Shown here: positions 12,052 to 22,882 of the stretch, piece by piece
Position numbering within the stretch: position 1 is the stretch's first letter
Layout of the letters: every line of letters begins with the position of its first letter
Assembly: GCA_935421135.1 (NCBI GenBank)
Contig: OW285190.1
Location: 4,898,001 to 4,962,000, forward strand
Origin: Bugulina stolonifera
Taxonomy: Eukaryota; Bryozoa; Gymnolaemata; Cheilostomatida; Bugulidae
Reading direction: 5' to 3'
Length of the DNA stretch: 64,000 bases
The notes under the pieces: model-generated
The model's database searches: none
What the model saw: only the letters and a program-made list of their open reading frames with translations
What the model was told of the DNA's origin: nothing
Made by a program: the position numbers and the translations under genes

Positions 12052-12508
12052 GGTTGAAGACACAAATTCAAATTTTAGAAAATAAAATGATAATTTGATA
12101 ATCTTATTGAACATGCAGCTATTTAAAAAAGCCCTACAGTTTAAAAGGTTTTATAGTACTGGTGGAATGATATTCCATTGCAATGTTACTAAATATTGAA
12201 CATCCACTCATCCTAATGCTTCTAACTGGCTTAAAAACGATCAACTTTTCTATTTCTCAAAGCCATTTTGTTTTTATGAATGAAGGTAGGCAGAGCTTCC
12301 GGAACCTGTCAGCTGCTTAGCAGCAAGGTTTCCCTTAATTATAAGGTGGGATAACTCCTGGCAAACTACACATATACAAGCCATTTAGTCCTCCATAGAG
12401 CTCCACACTGTACATGTAATTGTTCAAATATAAAATCTGAGATCAAATCATTGGTTTTTGTATATTTTGTTTTCTGTTGGTTTTTAGACTGCCACTAGCT
12501 GCTGCTAA

Positions 12509-12730
12509 AAGGGAGCTGCAGTAGCTTGGTGGTAAGGGCTCTGGACTTTCATCTGGGAGTCCCAGGTTCGATTCCCATAAGGGTCATTGGTGGTGTTAGG
12601 AAGGGCATCCAACCTTATAATGCTCCTGTGCTACTTCAGTAACTTTGCCATTGGTGAAGTGCCTTCTTCACCCCAAATTAGAAAAAAATGCAGATCTCTT
12701 TAGATCTTTGCTTTCTTACCTAGGATTAAT
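12509..12730 (+). mobile_element. tRNA-derived SINE, copy 1
   Basis: The head has A-box-like TAGCTTGGTGGTAAGGG and a good B box GGTTCGATTCC, followed by a body ending CTTTCTTACC. It is homologous along its length to the copy at 13536-13755. Confidence 0.8.
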
Positions 12731-12762
12731 AATTGGAAGTAAAACTGGTTTTTTTCTTACAG

Positions 12763-12822
12763 GGAGTTGGCCAGCATTGACACCTGGCAGTGCAAGCTGA
12801 AAGGGGCTGGTCACGCCAAGGA
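12763..12822 (+). CDS. Possible exon upstream of the phosphagen kinase exon
   Basis: A strong polypyrimidine tract and ACAG acceptor precede GAGTTGGCCAGCATTGACAC; the frame gives ELASIDTWQCKLKGAGHAKE. The donor is weak (AAGGA then GTATAA). I cannot match it to phosphagen kinases, and it may be unrelated. Confidence 0.25.
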
Positions 12823-13039
12823 GTATAAGCCTGCGAGTTTTTTTACATATAAACATAAGATACTACCCTCAATGAGCTTATAGTATGTATAGCTACAGAA
12901 TTAGAACCAGGCAACTTTATTACACATACATGTAGCACTCACTACCTTACTAATACCATCGTTTAGCAAGAGATATCCCCCACATTGAGGTAGCAGAAGA
13001 ACTTATGCTGTTATTATAAATATGTATGACGTTGTGTAG

Positions 13040-13240
13040 GATGGCAAGCACGCAGGTGAACTGGACAGTGCTAAGCTGACCAACGCTGACCTGGACAAGG
13101 ACTATGTGAGGGGCTCATGGATTGGGGCTGCCCGTAACATTAGAGGATTCCGTCTCACTCCATGTATTGACAGAGCTGAGAGGAGAACAGTAGAGAAGAT
13201 TGTATCAGATGCTGCCAACTCTCTGGATGGTGGTTTCAAG
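13040..13240 (+). CDS. Phosphagen (creatine/arginine) kinase exon, divergent
   Basis: The exon has a TGTAG acceptor and GTGAGA donor, 67 codons, phase 0 at both ends. Segments such as AGELDSAKLTNADLDKDYV, NIRGF and DRAERRTVEKIVSDA follow the order seen in creatine/arginine kinases just before and into the catalytic domain. The family's conserved S-x-R-V-R-x-G-R nucleotide-binding segment is replaced by SWIGAARN, so the phosphate-contacting arginines are mostly lost. No catalytic-domain exon with the CPTN-type loop was found downstream. It is probably a fragment or an inactive paralogue. Confidence 0.6.
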
Positions 13241-13339
13241 GTGAGACAGATGTTCACTCCACTCTCTATGTAATAGTTTGTTGTTTAAGCAGTCTGTTAC
13301 TTTGTGTGTTGACTCTGAACTATGACTTTGGGTAATTGT

Positions 13340-13475
13340 GACTATATACTATGTAACTGTTACTACATGTATATACTTTGTCACTGTGACTATGTAATAT
13401 GTGACTGTGACTATGTACTATGTGACTGTTACTAAATACTATGTAGCTGTGACTATATACTATGTAACTGTGACT
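13340..13475. repeat. 21-bp minisatellite
   Basis: Degenerate tandem units of about 21 bp built on ACTATGTACTATGTGACTGT, about six units, directly downstream of the phosphagen kinase exon. Confidence 0.8.
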
Positions 13476-13489
13476 TGATTAGAATGCTG

Positions 13490-13536
13490 AAGATTCCAGG
13501 TTTGAATCCCGGTCACGGTGGGGTTAGGAAGAGCAT
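13490..13536 (+). repeat. Truncated SINE head
   Basis: CCAGGTTTGAATCCCGGTCA and GTTAGGAAGAGCAT match the B-box region of the full SINE that starts immediately downstream, so a truncated copy lies directly in front of a full one. Confidence 0.5.
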
Positions 13537-13755
13537 AGGGAGCTGCCGTGGTCTAGCGGTAAGGGCTCTGGACTTTGATGTAGGAGTCCCAGGTTTGATT
13601 CCCATAAGGGTCATTGGTGGTGTCAGGAAGGGCATTCAACCTTTAATGCTCCTGTGCTAATTCAGTAGCTTCGCCATTGGTAATGTGCCTTCTCCGCCCC
13701 AAATTAGAAAAAATGCAGATCTCTTTAAATCTTTGATTTCTTACCTGGGATTAAT
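13536..13755 (+). mobile_element. tRNA-derived SINE, copy 2
   Basis: The head has A-box-like TGGTCTAGCGGTAAGGG and B-box-like GGTTTGATTCC, then a body nearly identical to the copy at 12509. The two copies bracket the phosphagen kinase exon. Confidence 0.8.
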
Positions 13756-15413
13756 AGCAAGAAGTAGAATCAGTAAGTTTTTTAGCTGCTGCTAAACAAA
13801 CCAACAAACATATATAGTAGAATAACTGCCCTTATTCTTTCGTAAAATAGCGGATATATGTATTTTATGATAATGTACACCATACATATGTTTTGCATGG
13901 AATATTACATGTACAAAAGCAGATAAAAACTTGTTAAAACATGCATTATATGTTAGCCATACATCATGCAGTACTATGTCAATGAGATTAATTATTCTTC
14001 TACATCTGTAACATTGTGTCATGCCTTCACGGCGGAGTTCCCTGTCTAGCCAATTCATTCATAAAATTGGAGATGTAGTAAATCGACCCAAAAATTACTG
14101 TGGCCCATAACTTGAAAAATATTTCTTAGACCTTCCCAATTTTTTTTCTTATGCCCTTTCAGGTAGTAATGCCTATATTATAGTGCAAAAAGGAATTTTT
14201 ATTTTGAGAATCTTAGTTACATAACCTTAATATCTACGTCATGTAAATTGAGATGTTCTCATTGGGTAATTCCCAACCAATTGTGCAAGTTGTTTCCAAA
14301 GAGCAAGTAACCAAGATAGAAGGTGATACTGATTTACTAAATACCACATAGCAGACTTATGCATCACAGAAACATCTCTGGAGTAGATGCAAGACAGCTA
14401 CCCTTCAGCATACCTCTACAGTTACGGCAGAAATCTCTGTTTGTATCTCTTCAAATCTTTTTTTTAGAAGAGGAAACTTCAGACGTTCAGTTGCTGAACT
14501 AATATGTACAACTTTATTTGAACCAACTTTCTAAAATATAATAGATATTAAGCTATGAGTAAACTCATGTGCCAACATGCCCATCCACTCCTCTCATCAA
14601 ATGGATATTTATTATTGGCCAAAGTGTCCACAAAGATTTCTAAGATGGGCACTCATGGGCACTCAAGCAAAAATGTGTACATGTGCATGTTGTGTACTGC
14701 AGTATTCAGATCCCACTGACGTGACGTGAACCAATGTGTCGAACATCTGAGAGGTCCTGGTTCCATCCCTGCTGTACTGTCTTGTATAATGAGCCCAGTG
14801 CTGTAACACAGACCAAAATTCAGTTGTCCTTTAAAGTACATGTAGAATCAAAGGTGGTTGCAAAGTACAATACAGTATACTTTAAATGAACTTGCCAGCG
14901 GCTAATGTGATCGATGGAGTTACAATATAATTCAGTCAAACTCATTGCAATGGACACTTACATGTATTATGTGGTGAAGCAAACCATGAGGTGGAATGTA
15001 TGGCATCACATCAATAAATTCTCAAGCAAAATATAGTTTTGGTCATACAATTTGTGTGTGATTTCAGTACTAGTTGAACAAACCTGTAAAGCCTCAATTC
15101 CAGGAGTTGTCATCTCGTTCTTGACAAAAAACACGAATAGTAGACAGTTGGAAGCCGATCAAATTTATTGCATTATTAACAGTAGGTGAACCAAACTCGA
15201 CATCATGTGTTCTTTGAGTGTCCATCAGCAGTACCTTTACCTAGACGGTGCAAACATACAATAAATGCAGTGCATTATCGACATTTTCAAAGTTGGTGGG
15301 GCCAATGTGGTTGGGAGAGGGAAGGGAAAAGGTGTACGTCTAATAGAGCAGATAACTACAAATGAAATCTGCTTTGTAGTACTTTAAAGCATGGAAAGTC
15401 AGTGTATCTTAAA
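13756..15413. other. Gene-poor stretch
   Basis: AT-rich sequence without a supported exon, RNA gene or recognisable element. Scattered TACATGTA palindromes are the only pattern noticed. Confidence 0.4.
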
Positions 15414-15421
15414 CTGCTTAG

Positions 15422-16163
15422 TAGGCCTGCAACGATTCACAAAATACTGTTTCGATTTTTTTCGATTCTGCCAATTAACTTTTTCGATTTTTTCGACTCG
15501 ATACTTCATTGCGCAAAATTAACAGAAAATACACTAGTGAGGTCAATCAGACCAATAACAGTATCTCACAATTTTACTGAAATAATGTAGTACAACAATA
15601 GGCAAGTGTGTTACTGTAACCCCAAGCAAGCAGTGAATGAAGACAGTGAGCACAACTATCAATGTTGTTATTTATTTGAATAATTTACCCTGACACCATT
15701 TACGTTGCAGTAGTTCTTCGCAACAGTATTTTAGAACACCGTCAGTTGTAGTAATTGAGTTGATAATTCCATTTTAGAATCACCAAAAGGAGTAGAATGA
15801 GTAGATTTCAGAAGCATACCCTTCTAATTGTGTGGAATATCAAATACAAATTGTATGTTTGGGGCATTTATATAATTATAGACTTATATTAGTAATACAT
15901 CTTAGCACATGATGTATTTTATAACTATCCACTCATTGCCAACAAAATTACTAGAAAAAAATTGTACTACACTGAGATTCGAACCCATGACCACATGTTT
16001 GTAAAGCGAGCGCTCTGCCACCATGCTATGGTGATAACTTGGGATTCCCAATACTAAGTATAATCTTTAACAAGAATCGAAAATCGAGTGCAATAAATCG
16101 ATATTGAAAATGCTGTAAATTAATCGTATGGGGAATCGTTATCGATTCATCGTTGCAGGTCTA
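15422..16163. mobile_element. Non-autonomous hAT-type element
   Basis: 742 bp with termini TAGGCCTGCAACGATTC and (inverted) TAGACCTGCAACGATGAATC, the GCAACGAT-type ends typical of hAT elements. It is flanked on both sides by a perfect 8-bp duplication CTGCTTAG (15414-15421 and 16164-16171). No transposase ORF is present. It contains a tRNA-like block. Confidence 0.9.
15970..16037 (-). repeat. tRNA-like block inside the hAT element
   Basis: On the minus strand, A-box-like TAGCATGGTGGCAGAGCG and B box GGGTTCGAATCTC stand at tRNA-like spacing. The acceptor and T stems do not pair well, so this is a SINE fragment or pseudo-tRNA rather than a functional tRNA. Confidence 0.55.
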
Positions 16164-16171
16164 CTGCTTAG

Positions 16172-17534
16172 CAGTGTCATTATCATTGTTCACAGCATCT
16201 ACATTGTACAACTATTTATAAATATTTATTGTCAGGGTTAATCTATTAATTTAACAATACTGTATGTTTGATGGGGTAAAGATCATGCTACAAAGAAAAG
16301 AACACCAGCGTGAGCTTTTACTTTTGTTCTCTCATTATTAAAAAGCTGTTTGAAGTCATTCAACTGACATTTATACTAACACATGTACAAGTTGGGGTGC
16401 ACTCTGTCTGTATTTTACCTGGATAAGGCCTCGGTGTTAGGGTCCTATCCTATATCTACATGTACATGTACATGCAAAACTTAGTTCTACACAATAACAC
16501 AAACCTATAGAACACAAATAGAAATAACCAATAAGTCAACGTAACCCATGGAACCACCCTGTAAACACGCACGATGTACTATAAATTATATTTAGCTAGA
16601 CTGTGTTTCTATTAAAGCATTACTTTCAGGGATAAATGTTCTTTGGTCTCTTTCTACTAAGAATTGTCATTTATCATTCTATTTTAATACTAGAAAATAA
16701 GTGACACTTTATTAAGGCAATCATGGTGAAGCTACCAAGTGACATGGATGCTGTGAAGTTACCACATGAAACTGTTTACTATATTGCTCTAGGAGTTATA
16801 ACTGATTGGATTAGAATATCAGACTACATGTAACATTAACCAGTTGAATTTATCACTTTCAGACACTGCTGATATGTGTAGGTAGTAGTGTTCATATTAT
16901 GCATGTATCTGTGGTTAAAACTCAATGTTTACATTATGATGAGATTATGGGTAGACTGATAAAACAAACATTATAATCTATGTTACAAATATATACAGTT
17001 TCACTCTGTGGATTTGAATCAACAGGTTAGCAATGGCTGCACATGCAGGTGATTGGCAACAAGACATTATGCAGGCTCAGGTAGCATAGTATTTATTATA
17101 CAGGTACATGTATAAATGCTATGTAGAACACGCAGTGTCAAACCATAGGTTACTATTATGCGCCTTTGGTGGCGGATTTAGCAGCATTATTCATATTCAC
17201 TGCATGATCACATACATCATGTATGTACATTATACATGTAAATAGAGTAGTGTAATGTTTGGGCGTGGGTGTACGAGGTACGAGCATGGGAGATACTCAA
17301 CAGTGGTCTAATTGATTTCGCCTTTATTATATGTACTGAGTGTGAGATAACTTAGTGTACTGATTGGATTGCTATGTGTGAGTGCTGACGCATAGGTCTG
17401 AGTTGTCCTAGCATGTGTGTAGTCAACATTTGTATTATGTCTAGTCTATCCTGGCACTCTGGCTGTTAGTCCCAGGACCTAGACTGAGAGCCGTCTAGTT
17501 TAGGAGAGATAACTCTGGTGTCTTAATATAGAAT
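16172..17534. other. Gene-poor stretch
   Basis: No supported gene. A short open stretch near 16722 (MVKLPSDMDAVKLPHETVYY) has no splice context or recognised family. The rest is AT-rich with TACATGTA motifs. Confidence 0.4.
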
Positions 17535-17605
17535 CAAGGAGTAAAAAGAGAAGGAGGTTCGTCTCTGAGAAATCTGTGTTCGATGTGCGCCTCGGTAACT
17601 AAATG
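17535..17605. mobile_element. Terminal fragment of the CAAGGAG MITE, copy 3
   Basis: CAAGGAGTAAAAAGAGAAGG and the inner GTTCGATGTGCGCCTCGG match the left terminus of the copies at 10999 and 49008. Homology fades after about 70 bases and no matching right end is present. Confidence 0.65.
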
Positions 17606-17873
17606 TGTTTAGCTGAGTCGCTGAATATTTACTGCAGAGAGTGGACAACTTTGGCAGTATATTAATATTAACACGAACGCCACTAATATTATTGTGATAG
17701 TGGAGTTTAGCGCTAAATATGTCACTGTGATTGTAGCCAATCACATTGCTAACACTTTCTTGCGATGACAAACTCATGTGAAGTAACCTAGGTTTTATAG
17801 CATTATTTTCATTTAATAAAGGCTGTTGCAGTAGCTCACTTACCAGCAGTGCTTTTTTTGTAGGGGGCTCTCT

Positions 17874-17931
17874 GGGCTCCCGGGAGCTCCCTCAAAAAGT
17901 CATGGTTTGTTGAGGGGGTTCCCGGGAGCCC
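17874..17931. repeat. GC-rich hairpin
   Basis: Arms GGGCTCCCGGGAGCTCCCTC and its near-complement (two differences over 22 bp) flank a 14-bp loop. C-rich AGCTCCCC blocks recur at 18485-18545, so both may belong to one old element. Confidence 0.6.
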
Positions 17932-18181
17932 TCTCAACAAATTGCTATCTTTCAGTTTATAAAGTAGCCATAGCCAAGTATCATGCATCATGCATCCTAT
18001 TCTGGACATACATGTCACCTGGTACATGTATATCGATAATGCTATTGTGAACCCCAATGTTGACTCTTGATTCCAGATTATATACCATATACATGTGCAT
18101 GTATATTGCAATGAGCAGCCTGCTAAGGACAATAGCTAACCTTGCATGTATTACTACTTACTAGACTGAATGTGCTTTTAA

Positions 18182-19190
18182 GGGCTGACCCAATGCATTT
18201 ATGAACATGATAAAATTATATGTTTTTATAGGACCGACGGCTGTACCTCAGCCCTCGGGTGCTCACAGTTGTGTTCTAGTTGTCCTTCCCATCACTTCAT
18301 CAGACTATGTATATTATAAGGCTAGGTGTATTATGAAGACCGATTGACAGTCATTTTACATAATTAAAGTATAAACACATCTGTTGTGTTTTTCCCTGAG
18401 CTAATATGATTTATTACGGCTTTTAATAACAATTATTTGAGCATCCATGACTATGCATAATTTTGCATATGACCGATACCTGGTAGCTCCCCCCCCCCCC
18501 AACAACCCCTGGTAGCTCCCCCAACGATCCCTGGCAGCTCCCCACTGAAAATGAGTTTACTATATCAATGAGAGTATTTTGCTGTAGTAGTCAGTTGATC
18601 CTTGGACTTCAACAAAGACACTTCCATACACTTTGTGGTGCATGCTTTTAACTAGAAACCTCTAAGCCAAAGCCAGGGCAACTAGCGTAGGGTAATACTC
18701 ATGAGGTCATCAACACAAGAAGGGACACTCGGACCTTCTGGGTCATAATAATAAGTACAAGTAGCTCGTGCTAGTCAATACCATCCATCACTTAGGGCAT
18801 CTAAAGTGAAGGGGCGATAGACCACTCTCGGTCCCTCCCACATTACTACAACATCTCAACATTAGCAAAAACCTAAATAGAGCTGCAAGATGTGGCATCT
18901 AGTTTGAATGAGGAGATTTTTGAGATTGGTGCGATATTCAACATCAGATAGGTGGCCACTAGTCTGGCAACTATAAAAGCTGTGTGGAATTCTTTCAATA
19001 GCCTCTCTTCTTATAGACGCTATAGCCTCTGACCTGCTCATTTATACAGTTGGTCCTCCACTGGAGTTATTTGCGCCCAGACCCTATGTTATGTTATAAC
19101 ATGGTGGAGAAAATTTTTCTATCATCTGGGAAATCTTAACAAAATAACTCCAATGTATAGAATGTTTTGTATGCAAGGAATTTGTCTATT
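18182..19190. other. Gene-poor stretch
   Basis: No exon could be supported. It contains a poly-C run near 18490 and repeated GGTAGCTCCCCC blocks. Confidence 0.4.
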
Positions 19191-19194
19191 GAGC

Positions 19195-19380
19195 AATCAG
19201 AGACTAGTCTCTTTTGAGCAAGCAGAGACTAGTCTCTTTTGAGCAAACAGAGACTAGTCTCTTTTGAGCAAACAGAGAATACATGTAGTCTCTTTTGAGC
19301 AAACAGAGAATAGTCTCTATTGAGCAATCAGAGACTAGTCTCTTTTGAGCAATCAGAGACTATTCTCTGATTGCTCAAAA
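19195..19380. repeat. 25-26-bp tandem repeat
   Basis: About seven units of GAGCAATCAGAGACTAGTCT with CTTTT, one interrupted by an ACATGTA insertion. Each unit is itself partly palindromic (AGAGACTAGTCTCT). Confidence 0.85.
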
Positions 19381-19641
19381 GATTGGTTAGGAGCTGGTAT
19401 TTTCATAGATGTTTGACATCTATGAACATACCAGCTTCTAACCAAGGATTAAACCTGGGACCTCTACGGCACCTAATCGCCGAGCTCAGTGAATGGAACA
19501 TACTACCACGACAGCAGCTCGGCTTTGCCTGTGAGCAGTAGATATGCTCCGAGCCAACTGTACACAAGACACCCCTTATATTACGGCCAGCTTGCTATAA
19601 CATAGGGTGTTAGGGAGTTTGGCCCTCTTTTATTTATGATA
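19381..19641 (-). repeat. Dispersed repeat with pol III-like boxes, copy 2
   Basis: On the minus strand it has A-box-like TCGTGGTAGTATGTTCC and B-box-like CAGGTTTAATCC, and the body shared with 7385-7650, including GCAGTAGATATGCT. Confidence 0.5.
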
Positions 19642-19735
19642 TTTTTTATGCAAGAAAGTTGTCTTTTGAGCAGTTGTTTTCATGGATGTGAAACAAGTCT
19701 TTGTCTGCTCAAAAGACAAATTTCTTGCATAAAAA
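19642..19735. repeat. Long hairpin
   Basis: Arms TTTTTATGCAAGAAAGTTGT with CTTTTGAGCAG and the inverted CTGCTCAAAAGACAAATTTC with TTGCATAAAAA pair over about 30 bp around a 33-bp loop. Confidence 0.8.
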
Positions 19736-19916
19736 CCCATCACATATCAAAATGGCCAAATCCTTTAACACCCTATGACATTGTGCTTTGCAAATTTGCA
19801 ATCTGGAAGTTATACGAAAAGATATCTTATTTTATACCTACCTAGCTGTTCTGTGCAGAGCTACTCCCAATTTCATTGTTTGTACAGTAGTTTAATTACA
19901 AAGTGATAATACACGT

Positions 19917-20119
19917 TGTTAGGTTACGTGGGTCAGGTATGCAGATAAACGCACTTACTTGATAGTTACTAGTAGGTGGTCAAAAACAAGAAGTCTCTGA
20001 AAGCACGTGTGGTTTATTCAGCGTTCAAGACGTAAGAGACTTCCAATATCTCCGCGGCTTCTGGGATTACGTCACTTCCGCTATTCGCCAAACCCGTTGA
20101 CGTCTAGCATCACATTACA
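19917..20119 (-). repeat. 3' LTR of the pol-less retrotransposon
   Basis: On the minus strand it starts TGTAATGTGATGCTAGACG and ends CCTAACA. It has a GATAGTTACTAGTAGG segment not present in the 5' copy. Confidence 0.85.
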
Positions 20120-20147
20120 TGCCCTTCCTTCTTTGTTTCTCTTTCCT
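20120..20147 (-). promoter_or_regulatory. Polypurine tract
   Basis: The minus strand reads AGGAAAGAGAAACAAAG then AAGGAAGGGCA directly before the 3' LTR, the expected place for plus-strand priming. Confidence 0.75.
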
Positions 20148-20274
20148 CTAAATAGTCAAATGAAGGGCAGCAGTATCTGTCCTTCATACATCTGTTTATG
20201 CAGTTGACATTACATAACGTACAGACTGAAATACATGTCATGCATCGGACGTGATCATAACTTACGACTACGGC

Positions 20275-20553
20275 TTAGCCCTTAGACTGTTCCCCTTCCT
20301 CCTCGCTGGCCTCATCCAGCAGGTCGCTCAGACTCTCTCCGGGGCCTGAAGTACCAGTCCCTCCGACCTGCTCACCTGACTCCACCAAAAGGCTTTCAGG
20401 GTCTTGCGTTGTCAGATCAGGACCTTCCCTCGACTCCTGAGGATCCTCGACGTCCATGGCCGTCTCGGTTGCCCAGGAGGTCCCAGTGTCAGTTTGAACT
20501 TCATTCACTGAGAGACCCGTAGACACCCCAGTATCAGCCTTAGCTTCATTCAC
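20275..20553 (-). CDS. Third ORF: small acidic protein
   Basis: 92 codons, strongly acidic (Glu/Asp clusters, for example SLSDLLDEASEEEGEQ), rich in Thr, Ser and Gly and likely disordered. It follows the zinc-knuckle ORF after 38 bp. It carries an internal repeat (MNEAKADTGVSTG, VNEVQTDTGTSW). It could be an independent ORF or the displaced C-terminus of ORF2 after a frameshift; function unknown. Confidence 0.5.
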   Translation of the reverse strand: MNEAKADTGVSTGLSVNEVQTDTGTSWATETAMDVEDPQESREGPDLTTQDPESLLVESGEQVGGTGTSGPGESLSDLLDEASEEEGEQSKG

Positions 20554-20590
20554 TGAGCTGTTTTCACTTTTACCTCTTTACTTTTCACTT

Positions 20591-21370
20591 TCACTTCTCC
20601 TTGCTCTTTCCACCACTGCTAGCCTCACTAGCTTTATTGGAACTGTCAATTCTGCTGGTTCCACCAGCTGCACCCTGGTCTGCCTTACTAGTGCCCTGGT
20701 CCGTGGTGGTAGCCACGACCCGGCGCTTTCTGGCAACCTCAATCTCATTGACTGCCTCCATAACTCTCTTGAGAGGGCCCGAGAGGTGTTTAGCCTCTTC
20801 TCGATCCTTCAAGAGGTTATTCCTCTCTCTCGTCAACTCTGCCAACCTCCTATTATACTCGGCATTGAGTTCACGTTTCCTAGCTTCAAGATCAGCCAAC
20901 TGGTCATTATAATACCCGGGGGTGGCCAGCTGGCTAAACCTGGACATGTCGGCCACCATTTCCCTGATACGATCGACCAAGGTTAGACCGGGGTCAATCA
21001 TCTTGGGAACCTCATTATAGCGTTGGGCCGCTTGAGCAAGCGACCTTTCAGCTCCGGTAGCAGATGATACTGCTGCGCCACCACTGGCCTGGCTTGCCGC
21101 CTGAGAGTAGGATCTCCCCTGTTGTACAGTAGAAACTTTACTAGTGCTTTCAGTAGCAACACTCTTACCCGTCTGCATCTTTGTAGGACAAGCGATCTGC
21201 TTGTGGCCTAGCTGGTGGCAGTGACGGCATCGGGGACTAGGGCAGACTGTAGACAGGTGCCCTTTTAACCCACACGCTGTGCAGTTGGCCATTGGACACG
21301 ACATCATAGGATGGTCTTCTGATCGGCGGAACGAGCAGCCGAAGCTGGCTGCCCTCTTCTTTCCAGACAT
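20591..21370 (-). CDS. Second ORF: double CCHC zinc-knuckle, coiled-coil protein
   Basis: 259 intact codons. Residues about 30-62 hold two CX2CX4HX4C knuckles (CTACGLKGHLSTVC and CRHCHQLGHKQIAC). A Ser/Ala/Gln-rich linker follows, then at about 150-215 a charged heptad-like helix (LADLEARKRELNAEYNRRLA), and a basic Ser/Gly tail. It is a nucleic-acid-binding, self-associating protein by appearance. It starts about 150 bp after the gag stop, with its own ATG. It has no similarity that I recognise to pol; it may be an extra gag-like or chaperone protein. Confidence 0.75.
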   Translation of the reverse strand: MSGKKRAASFGCSFRRSEDHPMMSCPMANCTACGLKGHLSTVCPSPRCRHCHQLGHKQIACPTKMQTGKSVATESTSKVSTVQQGRSYSQAASQASGGAAVSSATGAERSLAQAAQRYNEVPKMIDPGLTLVDRIREMVADMSRFSQLATPGYYNDQLADLEARKRELNAEYNRRLAELTRERNNLLKDREEAKHLSGPLKRVMEAVNEIEVARKRRVVATTTDQGTSKADQGAAGGTSRIDSSNKASEASSGGKSKEK

Positions 21371-21516
21371 ACTACAACATAAAGAGCAATTAGCAACGCT
21401 ATAACGTAGTGAACATTTCGGACATACTACAGTGGATAACGAAGCTAAGGCGTAATAAACACTTTAGTATCACTACGTCATCAATACAGTTTTAGTAATA
21501 CTGATAGATCGATTAC

Positions 21517-22578
21517 CTAGTCGGGACAGTTCCAAGCCAAGTGCCCTTCTCTTCCACACTCGTAACATTTAGGCCTGGCCTCTCGGTACTCGTTCCTACT
21601 GCGCTGCCTATCTCCGTCTCTCCGCCTAGACCAGGGAGACTGGCTGCGGTCTGCATGTCCATATCTATCCACTCTCCTATCATTTCCACTGTAGTCCCTG
21701 TATCCCCGATAGCTGTCCCAAAACGACTGCCCGCTGTCGTTTCTACTTTGAGTTCTAGCGGTACAGTACCAGTCTCTGCTGGCACTGCTCCTTCAACCAT
21801 CTCTACCATTGCTACTACCACTACTCCTGTCTCTCGAATAGTCTCGTGACCTACGCTGTTCGCCCGTTAGGTCACTATATCTCCCCCTGGAGGGGCTTCT
21901 AAACCTATCGCTTACTTTGGCTACCTCCTGCTTGACCGCTGTCGTAGGTTCGATAGGGTTCTCTAATCGCCTGGCTGCTTCCGACGCCTTAGACCTAGAT
22001 TTTAGAGTCTGTCCCAATAGTTCCCATGTTAAAGCATTGTTAGCCATTAACTCCTCGCGCAGAACCGAGTCTCTGAGACCGTTGACTGCGAGGGTGAGGC
22101 AGAACAGCTCCCTCGACCTAGTCAATGCTGCATTGACATTTGCTGCTGCTGCCTGCTCAAACGCCCCACAATCCCAACTCAACCGCTGCAATCTAAGCAA
22201 GTAGTCTCTGGGGTCTTCTCCATTACCTTGCCTCACGACTACAAGTTTTTGCATCCTAACAAAAACGGTCTCTTCCCGTTCATAATGGTTTTTCAGTGAA
22301 GCTAATACATTTGTATAAGTGGAAGTAGCGTCTAGACCCTTTATTCCCTTTGAGCGGAGTGCCTCTCGGCCTTCCCTGCCTATCGCTTTCAATAGCGCCA
22401 GCAGTTTACATCTAGGGGTAAATGCATCTACGTTTTCACCCTCTACCACTTTCTTCCCTGACTCTACTATTTTCAATTCGATAGCTATTTCAAATTCTTC
22501 TAACCACATTTGAAATGATCCTGAAACATCATTAGGATCAATAGCTAGATTAGGTCATCCTGCGGAGCCTTTGGCCAT
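21517..22578 (-). pseudogene. gag of the pol-less LTR element, two in-frame TGA codons
   Basis: The frame from the ATG at 22578 to the TAG at 21517 is 354 codons with TGA only at codon 8 and near 21794. The body contains LYL-type gag helices (for example MQKLVVVRQGNGEDPRDYLL), then an Arg/Ser/Asp-rich region, and ends with a CCHC knuckle CYECGREGHLAWNC. This matches the layout of Ty3/gypsy-type Gag (capsid then nucleocapsid). A Met just after the first TGA could start a shorter protein. Both TGA codons may come from CGA by CpG decay (inference). Confidence 0.75.
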
Positions 22579-22864
22579 AGTTAGTATAACTGTCACTGGG
22601 TTATAACACGACAGCGTACAAGTGAATCTCCTCACTCACCAGTTACCTCAAGACTCTTAGAACTCACTACTCAAGACTCAACCCAATTGACTCAATTAAC
22701 CCAAGACTCAGTAACTCAATTTTAATTTATTCCCAATTAACTCAAAACTCTATAACTCAGTTAACTCAACTTTATTCACTCCCTTGTTAACACAAAATTA
22801 TTCTTGAAGCACAGAATGGAAATTCTGAAATCTCCAAGACAAAGGCTCTTACAATCTTGCGACT

Positions 22865-22882
22865 ACCCCACCCGTGGTACCA
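22865..22882 (-). promoter_or_regulatory. Primer-binding site
   Basis: Immediately after the 5' LTR the minus strand reads TGGTACCACGGGTGGGG. This is complementary to a tRNA 3' end of the form CCCCACCCGTGGTACCA, most like leucine-type tRNAs (tRNA identity from memory). Confidence 0.65.

Noticed and set aside
18280..18320. Hammerhead ribozyme on the minus strand (GTCTGATGAAGTG)
   Set aside because: Only the CTGATGA word is present; no GAAA at the right distance and no stem I.
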